From: Pezicula radicicola
Taxonomy: Eukaryota; Ascomycota; Leotiomycetes; Helotiales; Dermateaceae
Direction of reading: 5' to 3'
Assembly: GCA_003008705.1 (NCBI GenBank)
Contig: PDUO01000020.1
Coordinates: 622,817-686,816 of the forward strand
Length of the DNA: 64,000 nt
Under the pieces are notes generated by a model. That model was not told where the DNA came from, did no database searches, and saw nothing but the letters and a program-made list of their open reading frames with translations. Position numbers and translations under genes: made by a program. Shown here piece by piece: positions 36,103 through 48,200 of this stretch (its first letter is position 1; every line of letters starts with the position of its first letter).

Positions 36103-38709
36103 TCAGCTTTTAAATGTGAAGCTTTTTCCTGGTCTCTCCGTCTGTAATCTACGCATGCCTTTAGGCGCATCGGCACTTTTTTGGTAGGGATCAAAGGGCT
36201 TCTTGCGCTTCGAGCCGTGATCTGACTTCCGATGAAGTACTGATTCGGCTTTGCTGTAATCGAAGGGCTCATCGTCCTCATCATCATCCACCTCAGCGGA
36301 ATCATTACTCTCTGTCTGGGCTTTCTTACGCGCTGCTTTCTCCGCCTTCTTTTGAGCTCTGCGTGCTGCTTTTTGAGCCGCTTTCTCACGAGCTCGCTCT
36401 TGTTCTTCGTCGTTTAGAAGAATGTCATAGTCACCAGTGGCCTCCTCAACAATTTCATCCTCCACCGCTTTAGACATTTCCTCGCTCTTTCGCTTTGCTC
36501 CACGCTTGCTAGCATCGGCATCGGTTTCCTCGTCGGATATTAATTCTCGATCAGACAATGCAACTTCGACCGCAGCTCGAGATCGATCCGTCAAGCTCTG
36601 ATTTGAGGTGTCAAAAATCTCTGAAGCAAGTTGAGGTAATGGCACGGCCAATCTTAAGCCATCGCTATTCTTGACATCACCTGGAGCATCCCACAGACTG
36701 CTGCCAAAAGCTCCGCCCCAGAAAGCTGATTTCTCGCTCCTCAGCTGACTTTGGTCCACAGGAGTAACATCTGTCTTTGTTATGGTATTTCCTGGTAATG
36801 ATGGGCTGCTGGATTTTGATTGTGTATCAGGCTTTTCTTTGCGCAGCACATCCGCCATGCACGGGCCGTCCTTTCCAGCTGCCTTTGCCGCCTTTATAAT
36901 TGAAAGCAACTCCCCTGTGCGAGACTTCACACTGTGAGATATCGGATGGGCAGCTCCAAGCAAGGCAACCATGTCGGTAGGCATCAGTTTTGCAAGGGAG
37001 AATATGACGTGGTTCGGCATGATAAATGCAGTGCTGTCGTCGTCCTTCCGTGCTATCTCATCACGCCACTTGTGGACTGCTCTGAAGACCGCAAACTGTT
37101 CATTGTTGAAGAGAGCTGGAGTCTTTACTAAGAGGTTAAACCACCCGCCAGGGCCTTTGCCTGTCTCTGAGTTGTAGATCTGCCGTTCATAGCGGAGGAG
37201 GGATGTCTCTTTAGACTTTTCGAGGACCATTTCGATTCGATTCTCCTCAGGAATCGAGCGGTTTGACCTAGATATAAGCTCGTTACGCATATTATCATAA
37301 ATATAGAGAAGGAAGTGGGTGTCAGCCCGTGCGTAGAAGAACATTTCATCTGGTATTGGTCTAAGTCATATAAGCAGAGTAGCCAAAGCCAATTGAGAGG
37401 TGACCATACCGTATCCTCCAGTCCGCCATTTGGTATTTCTTATCAGCGTCAAAATCGATAAATTTTTTAAGCAAGAAGGCTAGACTTCCTCCTTGATATC
37501 CCAAAGTGCGACTTGCCCAATGGGTATCAAACATGCCGACAACATAGAGACCTAGGTCTCTTTGAAGCCAGACAATGTCCATAAAAGCTCCGTGAAAAAC
37601 TTTAATAATTTTGGGATCGGCAAAGACTTCATTGAGTACTTGGAGATCTTGTCTCCAGGGTTTCAACGTATCCACGATCCAGTCCTTGTCGCGTATACTA
37701 ATCTGCATCAAAGAGACTAGACCGACATATGAACGAGCATCATGATGTTCAAGGTCAACCGCGATTTCTTTGGCAGTCTTCAGCTCGCTTAACATCTCTA
37801 GCACACCTTCATAAGTATCAACAAATATTGCTGAAGTGGTGTCGACTGGGGTATAGGGGATGGCAGTTGCGGTCTCGTACACTGAATCTGGGTACTCAAG
37901 ATGCAAGATTTCAGATTCGTAAGGGTGTCGGTATCTAATGCGGCTGTCAGTTTCTCTTCTTGTGTTACCCATTCGCTTGAGGCTGTTATATTTTTCTCTG
38001 CTGACTTTTCTTTGATGCTTGCTTAAGTTCTTAAGATCGGAGCCGAGAGGCCCAAGGAGAAGAAGGGGTAGGAAATTGGTGTAGTCATACTGTTGTTGCT
38101 GGTACTCATTTGAAATGAAGTCGAGGCTTTTTTCAAGTGGTACGGTGGCATGTGGTTTCGCTGTAAGAAGGGGTTTCCAGGGGGTGTCATCAAAGTTATT
38201 AGTTTTGACCTTGAAGGTGAGCTGCGGTTTGAGGAGGTTCTGCGTGCGGAATGAGTTGCCTAAGGATGAGGGGTTCTTCTTGGATTTCGATGAGATTGCC
38301 TTTCTCTATTGTCAGCATGAAGAACTTGGTTCGGTATAAAGATGCGCCTTACCAGTTCAGGTTGCTCTTTGCGCTTAATAACACCAGTGTACTCATCGAG
38401 GCAGGTGTCTGTCTTCTCCAGGAGGGAATCCACGACGTCGACCACGTTACGCCAATTGTTATCCACATCTTCCGCGTCTTCAAAATTTGGCACGCGCAAA
38501 TCGGCGATTGACGCTGCAGACTTGATTAGAGATCCGGCCAGTTCGAGGAGGCGCGCGCTCTGTTCGTCGAGAGTAGTACCGACTTCTGGATTCAGTGACC
38601 GTTGGAAACCTAGGTCCTCGGAGGAGATTTGGCCAGTCGATCGAGTTATCGATATTAAGGCAGCCTGGATCTGGTCCTGCAATGACTTGAAATCCTGCGT
38701 TTGGTCCAT
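36103..38709 (-). CDS. RRP6: Nuclear exosome 3'-5' exonuclease RRP6
   Basis: Catalytic exonuclease attached to the nuclear exosome; it trims rRNA, snoRNA and snRNA precursors and degrades aberrant nuclear RNA. Three exons on the minus strand (38353-38709, 37410-38299, 36103-37360) give 834 residues. The N-terminal PMC2NT-like region binds the Rrp47 cofactor. The DEDD-Y active site is visible: EIAVDLEHHDARSYVG (Asp, Glu), VFHGAFMDIVWLQ (Asp), and FYARADTHFLLYIYD (Tyr and Asp), the last rebuilt by splicing intron 2. An HRDC domain follows (NNEQFAVFRAVHKWRDEIAR). The C-terminal ~200 residues are Lys/Glu-rich and basic, probably for nuclear import and RNA contact. The exact acceptor of intron 1 is ambiguous by two codons (38299 or 38305). 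The gene diverges from MDM35. Confidence 0.92.
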
Positions 38710-38938
38710 GCTTAAAGTTCTATCGCAGGACACAACTGTTCTGAACTGGTCCTGGATTCCTGCTTCCTACTTCCTGCTTCTTCAAAAAATGGAATGGGCA
38801 AAACATTAAAAACCGACCGCGGCCGCTAGTGTGTCAGTACATCCGGCACTAAAGAGCGCTGCCCCTTGCTTGACGAGGCTCTCCCTCAGCCTTGAACCTT
38901 CAGCAGCAGTGCACTGCATTGCAGTTCATCAACTCAAG
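38710..38938. promoter_or_regulatory. Shared divergent promoter, RRP6/MDM35
   Basis: The 229 bases between two start codons include a GC-rich GCGGCCGC word at about 38819. No known element is assigned. Confidence 0.4.
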
Positions 38939-39359
38939 ATGTCGGCGTCTCTTGCCCCTGAATGCAATGAAGTAAAGGAGTGAGCACTGGCTCTATCGCA
39001 CCTGTTCTTGAACGCTTCTTGCTAACGCCTTCAGACGCTACGACTCGTGTTTCCTGAAGTGGTACAGCGAGAGTACGTTCTTCGCCTCCTCGACCGTGAT
39101 TCCAAGCTAATTTTATAGAATATCTCAGAGGCAACGGTACCACGGATGAGTGTGCGTCCCTATTCAAGGACTACAAGAAATGCCTGACCGTCAGTTACCT
39201 ACCGAGCAATATTCCTGCCTGTGAGAGCGTAGCTAATAGGCATAGGGTGCATTAAAGGAACGTGGCATCGACAAGATGCTTGAAGAGGCAAGGGAAGACC
39301 ACAAGGAGAACGACGCGATCAATATGCGAAGAAAATGTAAGAGCAAGACTAGAATCTGA
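38939..39359 (+). CDS. MDM35: Mdm35/TRIAP1 twin CX9C mitochondrial protein
   Basis: Small intermembrane-space protein that binds Ups/PRELI lipid-transfer proteins and protects them, allowing phosphatidic acid and phosphatidylserine transport for cardiolipin and PE synthesis. Four exons are proposed: 38939-38979, 39035-39072, 39119-39189 and 39246-39359, giving 87 residues. The twin CX9C pattern is exact (CNEVKERYDSC and CASLFKDYKKC); both pairs are oxidised by Mia40. YLRG lies between them, and the tail is helical (ALKERGIDKMLEEAR). A fourth intron may begin at the GTAAGA just after the codons MRRK; if used, the protein ends there with a TAA made by splicing. The intron density is high for such a short gene. 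Identity is secure. Confidence 0.88.
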
Positions 39360-40039
39360 CGCAATAGAAGGAAGTGTTTACTAAATATCTCTTAGAATGC
39401 CAGCCCAGATTTGGCTCTTGTATAGCAAAATTTAGTAATTGCGTTGGCGAAGGTTCAGGGGGGAAGGAAAACATGTTCTGCTCGACTCCGAAAACATTGA
39501 AATACCCATACTATTTTGGTTGTTCTCCACTCAATAAGTCAATACTGTGGCGCAGAACTCGAGAAAATGTATTGCATGCATTGCAGCGAACGTGAAGAGA
39601 CAGACGCGTCGGAGGTGTGTTTTTGAGCCTATCACGTGGTTGTTATATTGAGGTGCCCAAAAGCTTAATTTGCTAATCCTGGTACTTCCACCACTTGGTA
39701 AATTTGGGGACATCCATCCATCAGTCCAGGCCTTGCCATGAGTCTCCTCCCACCAGAAATTCCCCAAGTCCTGTAGTACTCGAAAATGCAAGAAGCCTCG
39801 CCTTCAACAGTCTAAAAAGCTGCGCGAGACTTCCATCTCGTCTTATCGCCAAATTACTCCATACTTGTACATCACGATCAATCAACTTCGCAATCTGCAA
39901 GAATACTGTACCCTCCACAAGCTCCTCCTGTAGCTCGCTCGTTGCAACCAACCTCCGTTTTGCGCATCACTACTTTCTCTGCCACCCTCCGCGAACGTTC
40001 CAGGACACAAAGTGATGCGCCCACTGTAGTTGGAGATTC
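39360..40039. other. Spacer between MDM35 and the small membrane-protein gene
   Basis: MDM35 3' flank and the promoter/leader of the next plus-strand gene. One TACTGTA word lies at 39904. Several short frames on both strands show no domain. Confidence 0.5.
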
Positions 40040-40467
40040 ATGCACCCATTCTCTGTCCTCACCCTTGCGATCTTCGTAGCCGGCTACATCACTGCGAGGT
40101 GGGATCTGGTAACTCGACTTTACGAGCTTGCTGTTTTTGCTTGGGATCACGGAGTTGTGGTATGTGGTGCGCATTCTTCTGCAGTCTCACGCACCGCTGA
40201 CGAATTTGTATATTAGGCACGAACCGCAAAGGGTTTCGCTATCCTGTCAATTTTCTTCTTTCTGTTCATCATACCTGTGGAACGGTTGGCTTCCAGGGAG
40301 ACCGATCAGGTACGCTGGAGCTGCATCCTTTCCCTTTTAATGGTGCTAATTCTTAGGCAGCATCCACGGTCTGGAAGTGCTGGAATATCTGCGCGGGAAC
40401 AGTTAAGAAGGCGAGGCTCCTTCTAGGGGATTATTTGGCTCCGGTATGCCAGATCATGATGGGTTGA
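40040..40467 (+). CDS. Small protein with two hydrophobic segments, overlaps GPI1 start
   Basis: I do not recognise the family. Three exons (40040-40159, 40217-40309, 40357-40467) have good signals (GTATGT and GTACGC donors, ATTAG and CTTAG acceptors). All joins are in phase 0 and give 107 residues. Hydrophobic segments lie at about 4-18 (FSVLTLAIFVAGYIT) and 47-61 (FAILSIFFFLFIIPV), separated by a loop containing WDLVTRLYELAVFAWDHG. A basic C-terminal part follows (VKKARLLLGDYLAP). It is probably an ER or other membrane hairpin protein. Its stop TGA (40465-40467) overlaps the ATG of GPI1 (40467-40469) as TGATG, so both could be read from one mRNA. The size and two-segment shape recall Eri1/PIG-Y, a small partner in the same GPI enzyme, but I cannot show homology. 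Confidence 0.6.
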
Positions 40468-42748
40468 TGAGGATATTTTGGCCGCGGGATATACCGAAAA
40501 CCGAATCCCCAGGAATCATAGTTGGATGGAGAAACTCTGGGCTCGACGTGTTTGTTGTGGCCATCCTAGAGGATGTAGATGTGAGTATAACAGAAAAGCC
40601 ATTTGATGGTAACTGACCAAAAGTAGGCCCGGAATGTCGAGAATGCGCTGAAGGTCGGATCCCTTTATCGAAATTCCAGTCACCCTATTTCGCGGATATT
40701 TGAGCTATGTGGGCAATCCTCCATGCAAGTACTTGGTCTTGCCAATGCTCCAGCGACGGCAGAAATCGACCACCTCCAGATACGCGCCTGCACAAGATCA
40801 GGTGTGAAAGTACCTCAGATATCTTGCGCCAGGGCTTCCACAATACAGATCATCATGTTCGAACGACCTCTACCAAACAGGATGCAGTACATATCGCTCA
40901 ACCCTATATCTCTAGCGCTTGGTGACAAGGCTGAGAAAACAATGCACGCCCCGGGAAGTGTGGATGCACAAGAAGAGCAAGAGGAGATACGCAATAGAAA
41001 GAAAACAGAAGGGCTGGTAGAGAAGTTGAAGTTTCACACAGTGATAAAGCATCCACCCTCACAGAAAGAGCTTGCATTACCAAGGATCGTTAACCAGATC
41101 AATTGTTCTTGGGAAATGCACAAGCTCTTACAAAAGAATATTTCTTTGGTAGGGACGCGCTCTCGACGCAGCTTGAGTGTGTCCGAAAGAGTTGTGGAGC
41201 AAGCAACAACCATGCGCGATGCTGTCGTCTTGTTTATCTGGCAGCTGATTACGTTATACCTCTATCCCATTATACGCCATATATTTGTGATGGGCCTCAT
41301 ATGCCATAGGATAGCTGCGGAGATGTTCTTGCTGGTACTTGAATGGCGAGCTCAGCCGGATTATGCTGCGTTGAAAGATATTTCGGCCACTGCTCAGCAG
41401 GTCGAGATACGTCTTCAGCAGTTTTGTTATTGGCCAATGCAGTACGTCACGCTTCGGAAACGCAAAGACGACTGGGAAAGCGTAACGACGAGCCACCCAG
41501 ATTATATAAGATTCTACAACAGCCTCTGGCTAGTGGCCAACGACGTTATCATTGGAATTGCACTTGGTTCATACATCATCGACAACTCCACATGGGTTGC
41601 CGAGTCTATTAGTGGCATTTTAAGCAAGTACTCCATCGCAGCATTACAACGAATGATATCCTGGTTGATGGGCTGGCCTGCAGGTCTGAAATTGAACACG
41701 GAGTTGGCTGCATTTCTTGGTGACCTATTTCTGTGGGTCATTGATCACTGGTCAAGTAAGTTTGGTAGAAGTTTTTCCGGCGCACTCACTGACTTTTGTA
41801 GACTGTATCGAAGCACTTCGGCCCATACTACCCCATGTCATTTGGTTTATCGGCTTCTCCAGTTTTGCCGGTGCCAGTATGCCTATCGCACTCTTCTCCG
41901 ACATGCTCTCTATATTGACCCTCCATATCTACTCCTTTTACATGGCCTCGGCACGAATCTTCAATTGGCAATACACAATACTTCTATCCCTCTTCCAACT
42001 CTTCCGGGGAAAGAAGCACAACGTTCTCAGGAAGCGAATTGACTCTTGTGATTACGATTTAGATCAACTTCTTCTTGGAACAATTTTGTTCACGTTGCTT
42101 TTCTTCTTGCTTCCGACGGTAATTGTATTTTACCTCACGTTTGCATCTGCACGCATGGCAATCATCTCTCTCAAGGCCGTCTTAGATACTCTACTTGCAT
42201 GTCTCAACCATTTTCCACTTTTTGCCCTCATGCTGCGATTGAAAGACTCGCAACGCTTACCTGGTTTGTACGCCTGTACCTGTTTAATCTTTCTCGAAGC
42301 TAAACAAAGTAGGAGGCATTCGTTTTGAACTTCGAGATACCCATACACTTGTAAATCATTCACCAAATCTTCCGAATCCACCTCCAACTTCGTACATATA
42401 CCTCCAAGTGAGCCCTACTAACCCTAACTCCTCAACTACCAGTCTCTAACCATTACTTAGTCCGTTCCGCTTACATTTACAACCATGTTTCATCAATACT
42501 TCCAACTCGGACACCGGATCAGAAAACACTACCTGTCCCCGCGCGTCCTTCTCTGTCTCGCAACCGGGCAGTTCGTGCCTCCAATCCATAGAAAGAATCT
42601 TTACAGCTTGCAGTACAGCATGCTCCCCGCTCGTAGGGCTGGCATCAGGGATATGTGGACGGCTTTGACAGCGAGAGAGGCAAAAAAGCAAGTTTATCCT
42701 ATGCCTATGAACGGGAGAAGATTAAATGGTAATGGGAGGCGGCATTAG
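40467..42748 (+). CDS. GPI1: GPI-GlcNAc transferase subunit GPI1 (PIG-Q)
   Basis: Subunit of the ER membrane enzyme that moves GlcNAc from UDP-GlcNAc to phosphatidylinositol, the first step of GPI-anchor synthesis. Five exons are proposed: 40467-40580, 40627-41755, 41802-42263, 42313-42407 and 42461-42748, giving 695 residues. The start MRIFWPRDIPK with VGWRNSGLDVFVVAIL is the usual fungal GPI1 N-terminus. The Gpi1 domain occupies the C-terminal two thirds, with several membrane segments (VVLFIWQLITLYLYPIIRHI; LLGTILFTLLFFLLPTVIVF). Conserved motifs include WLMGWPAGLKLN and IEALRPILPH. The last exon ends in a short basic tail. The ATG overlaps the stop of the upstream small gene, so its promoter must lie inside that gene or be shared with it. 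Confidence 0.92.
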
Positions 42749-43212
42749 ACATAGTTTTGGGTTTGGCTTGATTCTTGTATATACTGTATTGTGAGAACAA
42801 TACCCTAATGTAATCTGTGCTTATGCTTTGCCATAGTACTGACTAAAGTTGATCTGGAAACAGCTGTTACCTCTGGCCTCGTCCTCGGGTTAGGTCACTC
42901 CAAGGGCTTGGTAACTAAGGGCTATAATCGAGTCAAGGGTGTGATAAGTATTGATGTTAAGCCATAACTACCAATTTCAAATGCGGTAGTTACCTAGTTG
43001 AGTTTGGTCATTCATATGACTTAATTCTGCGCACCGTCATTGATGAGGTTACATCGGCGGGCTGGTCAACATATTTGTTGCCGCGTGTCTTGCATATGCA
43101 ACGCAATGCAACGAGCCGCTTCTGATCTCTGACCCCTCATGCTCGAGGCTAGAGTGTATTTGCCTTCAATCAAAGCCATACTAACTATGTCTATAGCAAG
43201 AGATGAGTCTGG
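42749..43212. other. Spacer between GPI1 and the deaminase gene
   Basis: GPI1 3' flank with one TACTGTA word at 42782, then the promoter of the next gene. No other feature seen. Confidence 0.5.
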
Positions 43213-45221
43213 ATGTGGATTTCCCATGCAAAGAAATTCGAGGATTCGATCTTCAAGATGGTCATAGCCCTTAGTGCCACAAGTCTTTGGACGTCAGAGA
43301 TCAAGGAGTCTTTCCATACGAATGTTAGACTTCTATCGGAGAAGCTGGAGAAAAGTGGAATGACTCCTGGGCCACCACAAAACAATAGAAAGGAGAGAGG
43401 GCCGAATACATCTGAAGAATATGTGTTGCTCTATGAAGAAGAGCAGCATCTCGCCGACCACATCGCCTTCCTCTCGCAAACAGGCCAAGGACATGAGCGT
43501 GTCTCAGCCGTCGCACTTGAAGCTTCCAAAAATCCGCCAGCTTTAACTGTCAGGCTTGCGTCGAACAAGCTTCCAAAACTAGATGCAATAACAGGCTTGA
43601 GGAAGATCTTCAGCATTGGTCGGGGCTCGGCCATTGGAGGTTTGTGCACGCTTGCTCAAACACTTTTGGCTTGACTGATTTGTGGCATGTAGGTAAAAGC
43701 CGCGAAGAAGACAAATCTACTCTATTTCATGCTGTAGTAGTTCTTCACCAACATCGTATCCACTCTCGCATTTGGCCTTCTTTGTGGGGAAGCGGAAAGC
43801 ATGGTAAGATTGACGTTGGTTCTTGTAAACGTCAGACACCAACCGAGAGGCGTTGGGTCGACACCACGAAGTCGTGGATACCTGCGAGGGAAAATTAAGA
43901 ACGAACAACTTTTCGAAATTCTTGGGATTTAACACCGACCAAGAATTTCAAGTCATCGAAGAGGGACAGTGGACAAGTATTGACACAACAGAATACAGTA
44001 AAAAAGCCACTCCATGTCCAAATAAGGAGGAAACTAGATTTAGCCAACCCATTGGATTATCTAGACGACTCCCTAACCCACGAATTAATGACTGACGTAA
44101 CAGCCCTAGCCAGCGTCCTAGAGAGAGTAGATTTCAAATCTGACAAAGATCAAATACCACTTTTGAAGGAAGCAATCTACAAAAGCTACGAGATATCAAA
44201 TTCGGGCTCCTGTAAATCATTAGAGAGTCATCTCGAGTCTCTTAAGTTAGATCCAAGCATTTGCCAAAGTCGGGCCGTCCTCGAAATCGACAAGCTTAGC
44301 AGATATCTGGAGCTGAGCAGCGATCTCCTCCGTTTCAGCAGACAGCCGAGAACACGACCACTTTTCCGAAATCTTGTACTTGAAGTGTGCTCAAGCTATC
44401 CTTCAAGTAAGCCGCGCGGGGGCTGCGAAAACTGCCTTGTACATGGAGAGGTGCAGCTAATACTACACTGTGAGAAACACCCTCCATCAACTTTACCCCC
44501 ACGAGTGATTGGCTCAAGCAAATCAGCTTGTTTTCTCTGCGACCTCTTCATAAAAAAGCATGGGGAATATAAAAGCTCACATTCACATATGAAGTTGTAT
44601 CCAAAATGGACGATGCCAGATTGTGACTGGATGACAAAAGCACAGAAGCGCCGTTTTAGAGACATCATTCAAGCAATGGATTCTGATGTTTCAGCACTTC
44701 TGAAATCAAATGAGCCTTTGTATTCAAATCATGCTATCGTTGAGAGTAGAGCCCATCTCTTACTACGCAATAGAAGCGAGAGTGTTCTTTCTTCGCTACC
44801 TGATATTGAACGAGTTGTCTCTCCTTTGAATAAGGACCCTTGTATTGAAATCGGGACGACTTCTACTTCAGAATCCGCAACAAGGGCCCAGTTGATATCC
44901 AACACGACCTATTACTTCCAAGATCTTCCTATCGAGGTAATTATCACGGCGTCAACCTCAGACTGCGTACTGCTTGTGGGAAAAGTGGATTACTTACTCG
45001 ACCTCCAAGATATCTTGTCTGGGCACCTCATTATCTTAGAAGCTCCAAGAGTAGAGGTAACATCAGAAGCTCTTAGTGTACGGGATCTTTCGGACCAGAT
45101 ACCTAGGAGCTTTGGATGTAAATCAGATTCTGGTTTTTCGTTTTGTATACATGATGATTGGGAATATCCACTCCTACTTACTGTCAAGTGGGGAAATTTC
45201 AAGGATGCTAAAGACAATTGA
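43213..45221 (+). CDS. OTT_1508-like deaminase family protein
   Basis: Fungal member of the OTT_1508-like deaminase group, whose fold is shared with nucleic-acid deaminases and with bacterial toxin deaminases. Substrate and role in fungi are unknown. The zinc signature is visible: His-x-Glu in CLVHGEVQLILHC, and Cys-x-x-Cys in SSKSACFLCDLFIKKHG about 35 residues later. A tentative three-exon model (43213-43639, 43693-43803, 43978-45221) gives 593 residues. The N-terminal part resembles the usual leader of these proteins (ADHIAFLSQTGQGHERVSAV, then LTVRLASNK). KPLHVQIRRKLDLANPLDYL precedes the catalytic part. Without the proposed 174-nt second intron, the frame has a single TAA at 43896, so the gene could instead be broken. 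The true start may lie upstream. The tail after about 440 shows no domain. Confidence 0.72.
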
Positions 45222-48200
45222 ATGTTGAGTCTATGGACTGGTGGTTTGATAATTGGGTTTTGTTGTCAACTCCTAACTCCTTAGGCGTTGCTACTGTGCT
45301 ATATCTAGGATGGTAGAGGTTCTAGTCACTAGATGACTGTTATCAGTCATATGGCGCTAAGACCTTGTAATTGGTGCGTCTAAGCCATTAGGTTCAACGT
45401 CAGAATGCATGGGAGAATTCTGGCAAAAGCTGAAACGTTGAAGGAAGAAGTATAAGGCTAAGCACAGCGCAGTAGGAACATTCATAGATTAGTAGAAATA
45501 TCTAGTTAATAGCGTTTAACAAGTTGAGTGACTATATCTAAATAGTTATTTCTTGGGAGTGAATGTTCGGACATACGAAATGAATATAGTATTTTGGGTT
45601 TTCTTAACTCTGAAATTTTCAGCACAAAGAAATTGTGTGGTCGAGGCTCGGATGTGATATAAAGATCGAAATATCAACTTTCTAAGCAAACATGAGACAT
45701 TCCCTCCGTTAGGGCACGATGGTACTATCCCTCATACCGGATGGTTTGGCGCACACTTTGGAAAGACAGAAAGATACATACCTAATAATTCGGTGCCCAC
45801 TCGCCTCTTTAAAACACTTCGAATGAGAAGTGTTTCTATAAAAGTATCACAATCATCGGTTCTACCCTGCTGTGAGAAATTTAAGTTTTGCTCCCGAGAT
45901 GTATTCAATTGTTACCTCGATTTCGGTTTGTTTTGTTTACATAGGTACCTAGCAATATGGTGGCTCGCTTAATAACCGAGGGGGCTGGCATTTGTGTATG
46001 CGATTTGGAATATATTTTCTCCTAGGAATGATAGAGAAATACTATCAGTTAAGGATTGTCTCTCTTATTTATCTAAATTACATATTTTTGTAGTTCCTCT
46101 GTTTCGTCTTCTTAGTCCGACTGTTGCAAGGGAGTCTAGTCGTATAGAGGGCCGCCGAGTGTGTGAAGTCAACATCGTGATAGTGTGCTACAACTATTAC
46201 ACGAGCTCATCGTCTTACCATCTGACTTCTCCTTTAATGTAATTGTAAATATCGTGCAACAAATGCTTCCCTCTTACTAAAAAGATGCAGAAGCTTTCCA
46301 CTTAAAGGTTGTAGTTGCTATTCAAGTTACTTAGTAAGGGTTTAATATAGAACCCAGTTGTACTATGTGCTTTTAGTGAGGGTAATAAGAGGTAGGTTAA
46401 ATCTAGGAACAACATCAAAAAGGTCATGCGGAGTACTAACATTCTTTTTAAGCCTTACAATTTTCACGCCTTACTGTAATATCAGTTCGCTTAGCTCAAG
46501 TCCAAAAAGTCTACAAAAACATCCATCTTGACCATAATATAAAAAAAAAGCTCCCACTACGCCCCAAAAAGAGACAATCAAGTAGTACTTTCAAATCAAA
46601 ACAGCAAAACTGTAGACACAGAAACCAGGCGAACTGATTTTTTGTATTTGGCGGTAACCTCTTGGAGGAAGCTCTCAGAGCTTTGCTTTTACAACCATGG
46701 CAAGTAACCAACTTCCTTTAAAGTTGTTAGGTTGGGTTGCAGCTGTGTGGGTTCGACTGTCCTTACAGGTGCTACCTCTCGGTTTGGCGTGGGAGAGAAT
46801 TTCTTATTTGGATTTTTAAGTACCCAAGTAGATTTGTGGTGTGGTGGTGAATGTAAGGCTACATTTTACTGCCTTGCTATTTCAGGCAAGTACTTGACTA
46901 GCACTTCTCTTCGACACCGACTGCTAAAGCGAGGTATTTGTTTTTAAGAGGGCTTTCCTGAATGCTTTCTTTTTTCTCTTTTTCAATAGTAACTGCTAAA
47001 ATAGAGTTTAATGACTACTGCGCGCTATCAGACAGGCTGGATAGAAATGCATCTTAATAGCAGCTCCTTGAGCAATTCTAAATCCGATCTCAAATAGCTC
47101 AATATGTAGGAAATGTAGCTAGCACTCGAAGAAGCACGTTTTCTTTCAAGAGCATGTTCTAGCACCCAACAGACTTACTTTTAAATGAAGTGGTGAAGCT
47201 GCACATAATAGTCAATAGTAAAGGCCTAATTATAGGTTGGGTATTTCTAGCCGCAGAGTAATAGAGCAAGCAGAGGGCTGCATAATAGAGTAAAGATTGA
47301 GGCGTAGATTAATAGGTTATGTATGGATAGTAACACTTCGACGGCCTCTTCCAAAGTATTAGGTTACTTTGAAGTCTACACCATGACTAAGGTGTTCTAT
47401 GTATTGCTTATTCAATCTCATGCTCTTTGAACCTCCGTGCTGAGTCACGAGTGCAATCATGAACGACTCTCTAGCATGCTCAAGTACGGCAAATCTGATA
47501 TTGACTGAAATGGCTGCTAGCTGGGATGAAAATTGATGCCTACCTCATAAGGTCTTGGGTCAAAGTCAATGGCCGAAGGGAGTAAAAGCACTGTAAGCTC
47601 AAGGCTGGATCGAGACAATAGAGCGAGTGAAGAGGCATGGTCCACAAACATGTGACTTCAGTAATAGAAAGGGGCATCAATATACTCTAACTCACAGATG
47701 ATGGGATGGCGACGTGCAAAAGCTCAGATTGCAGGCGTGAAATAATACGACCGGACTGGGTAGACTGGTGTGGTTGGTGCAGTGGTGAGGCAAGAGCGGG
47801 TTGCACAAACCGCTAACACACGGCTGTACCTGAGAAATAGAGCCAATCCGCCGAAAGCGCAAGCCTGCAACAAAGTGGCAATAAGCGAGTCAGAGTCAAG
47901 CACGGCAGAGCTCTCTGTGGTGGCGTGAGCTCCGAAACCTTGAAGCTTTGCGATCACGAGGACGCCATCACTGGACAAAGAAAGGGTTGAGATAAGAAGA
48001 AGGATCTTCAATGGTGAGAATGGCGGTACAGTACAGTAAGACACGGTCGTTCATAGTCCCGTCAAGCATGGCATGCGAGCGAGAATCAAAGGGTAGAATG
48101 CGAAATACAGAGCAAGTTTAGGTGCCTAGAGAGAGAGAGTTGTGACGCGTTCGTTCCTGCCTGTCGAGGACTCGTTGATATGTGGACGCCGCTATGATTG

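Noticed and set aside
39721..39951. 76-codon minus-strand frame between MDM35 and the small membrane-protein gene
   Set aside because: No domain or homologue recognised. It lies over the promoter of a plus-strand gene and has no splice partners that I could find.
47724..48044. 106-codon minus-strand frame with two hydrophobic stretches
   Set aside because: It lacks an ATG start. I could not build a convincing spliced model from nearby ATGs, although a small membrane-protein exon cannot be fully excluded.
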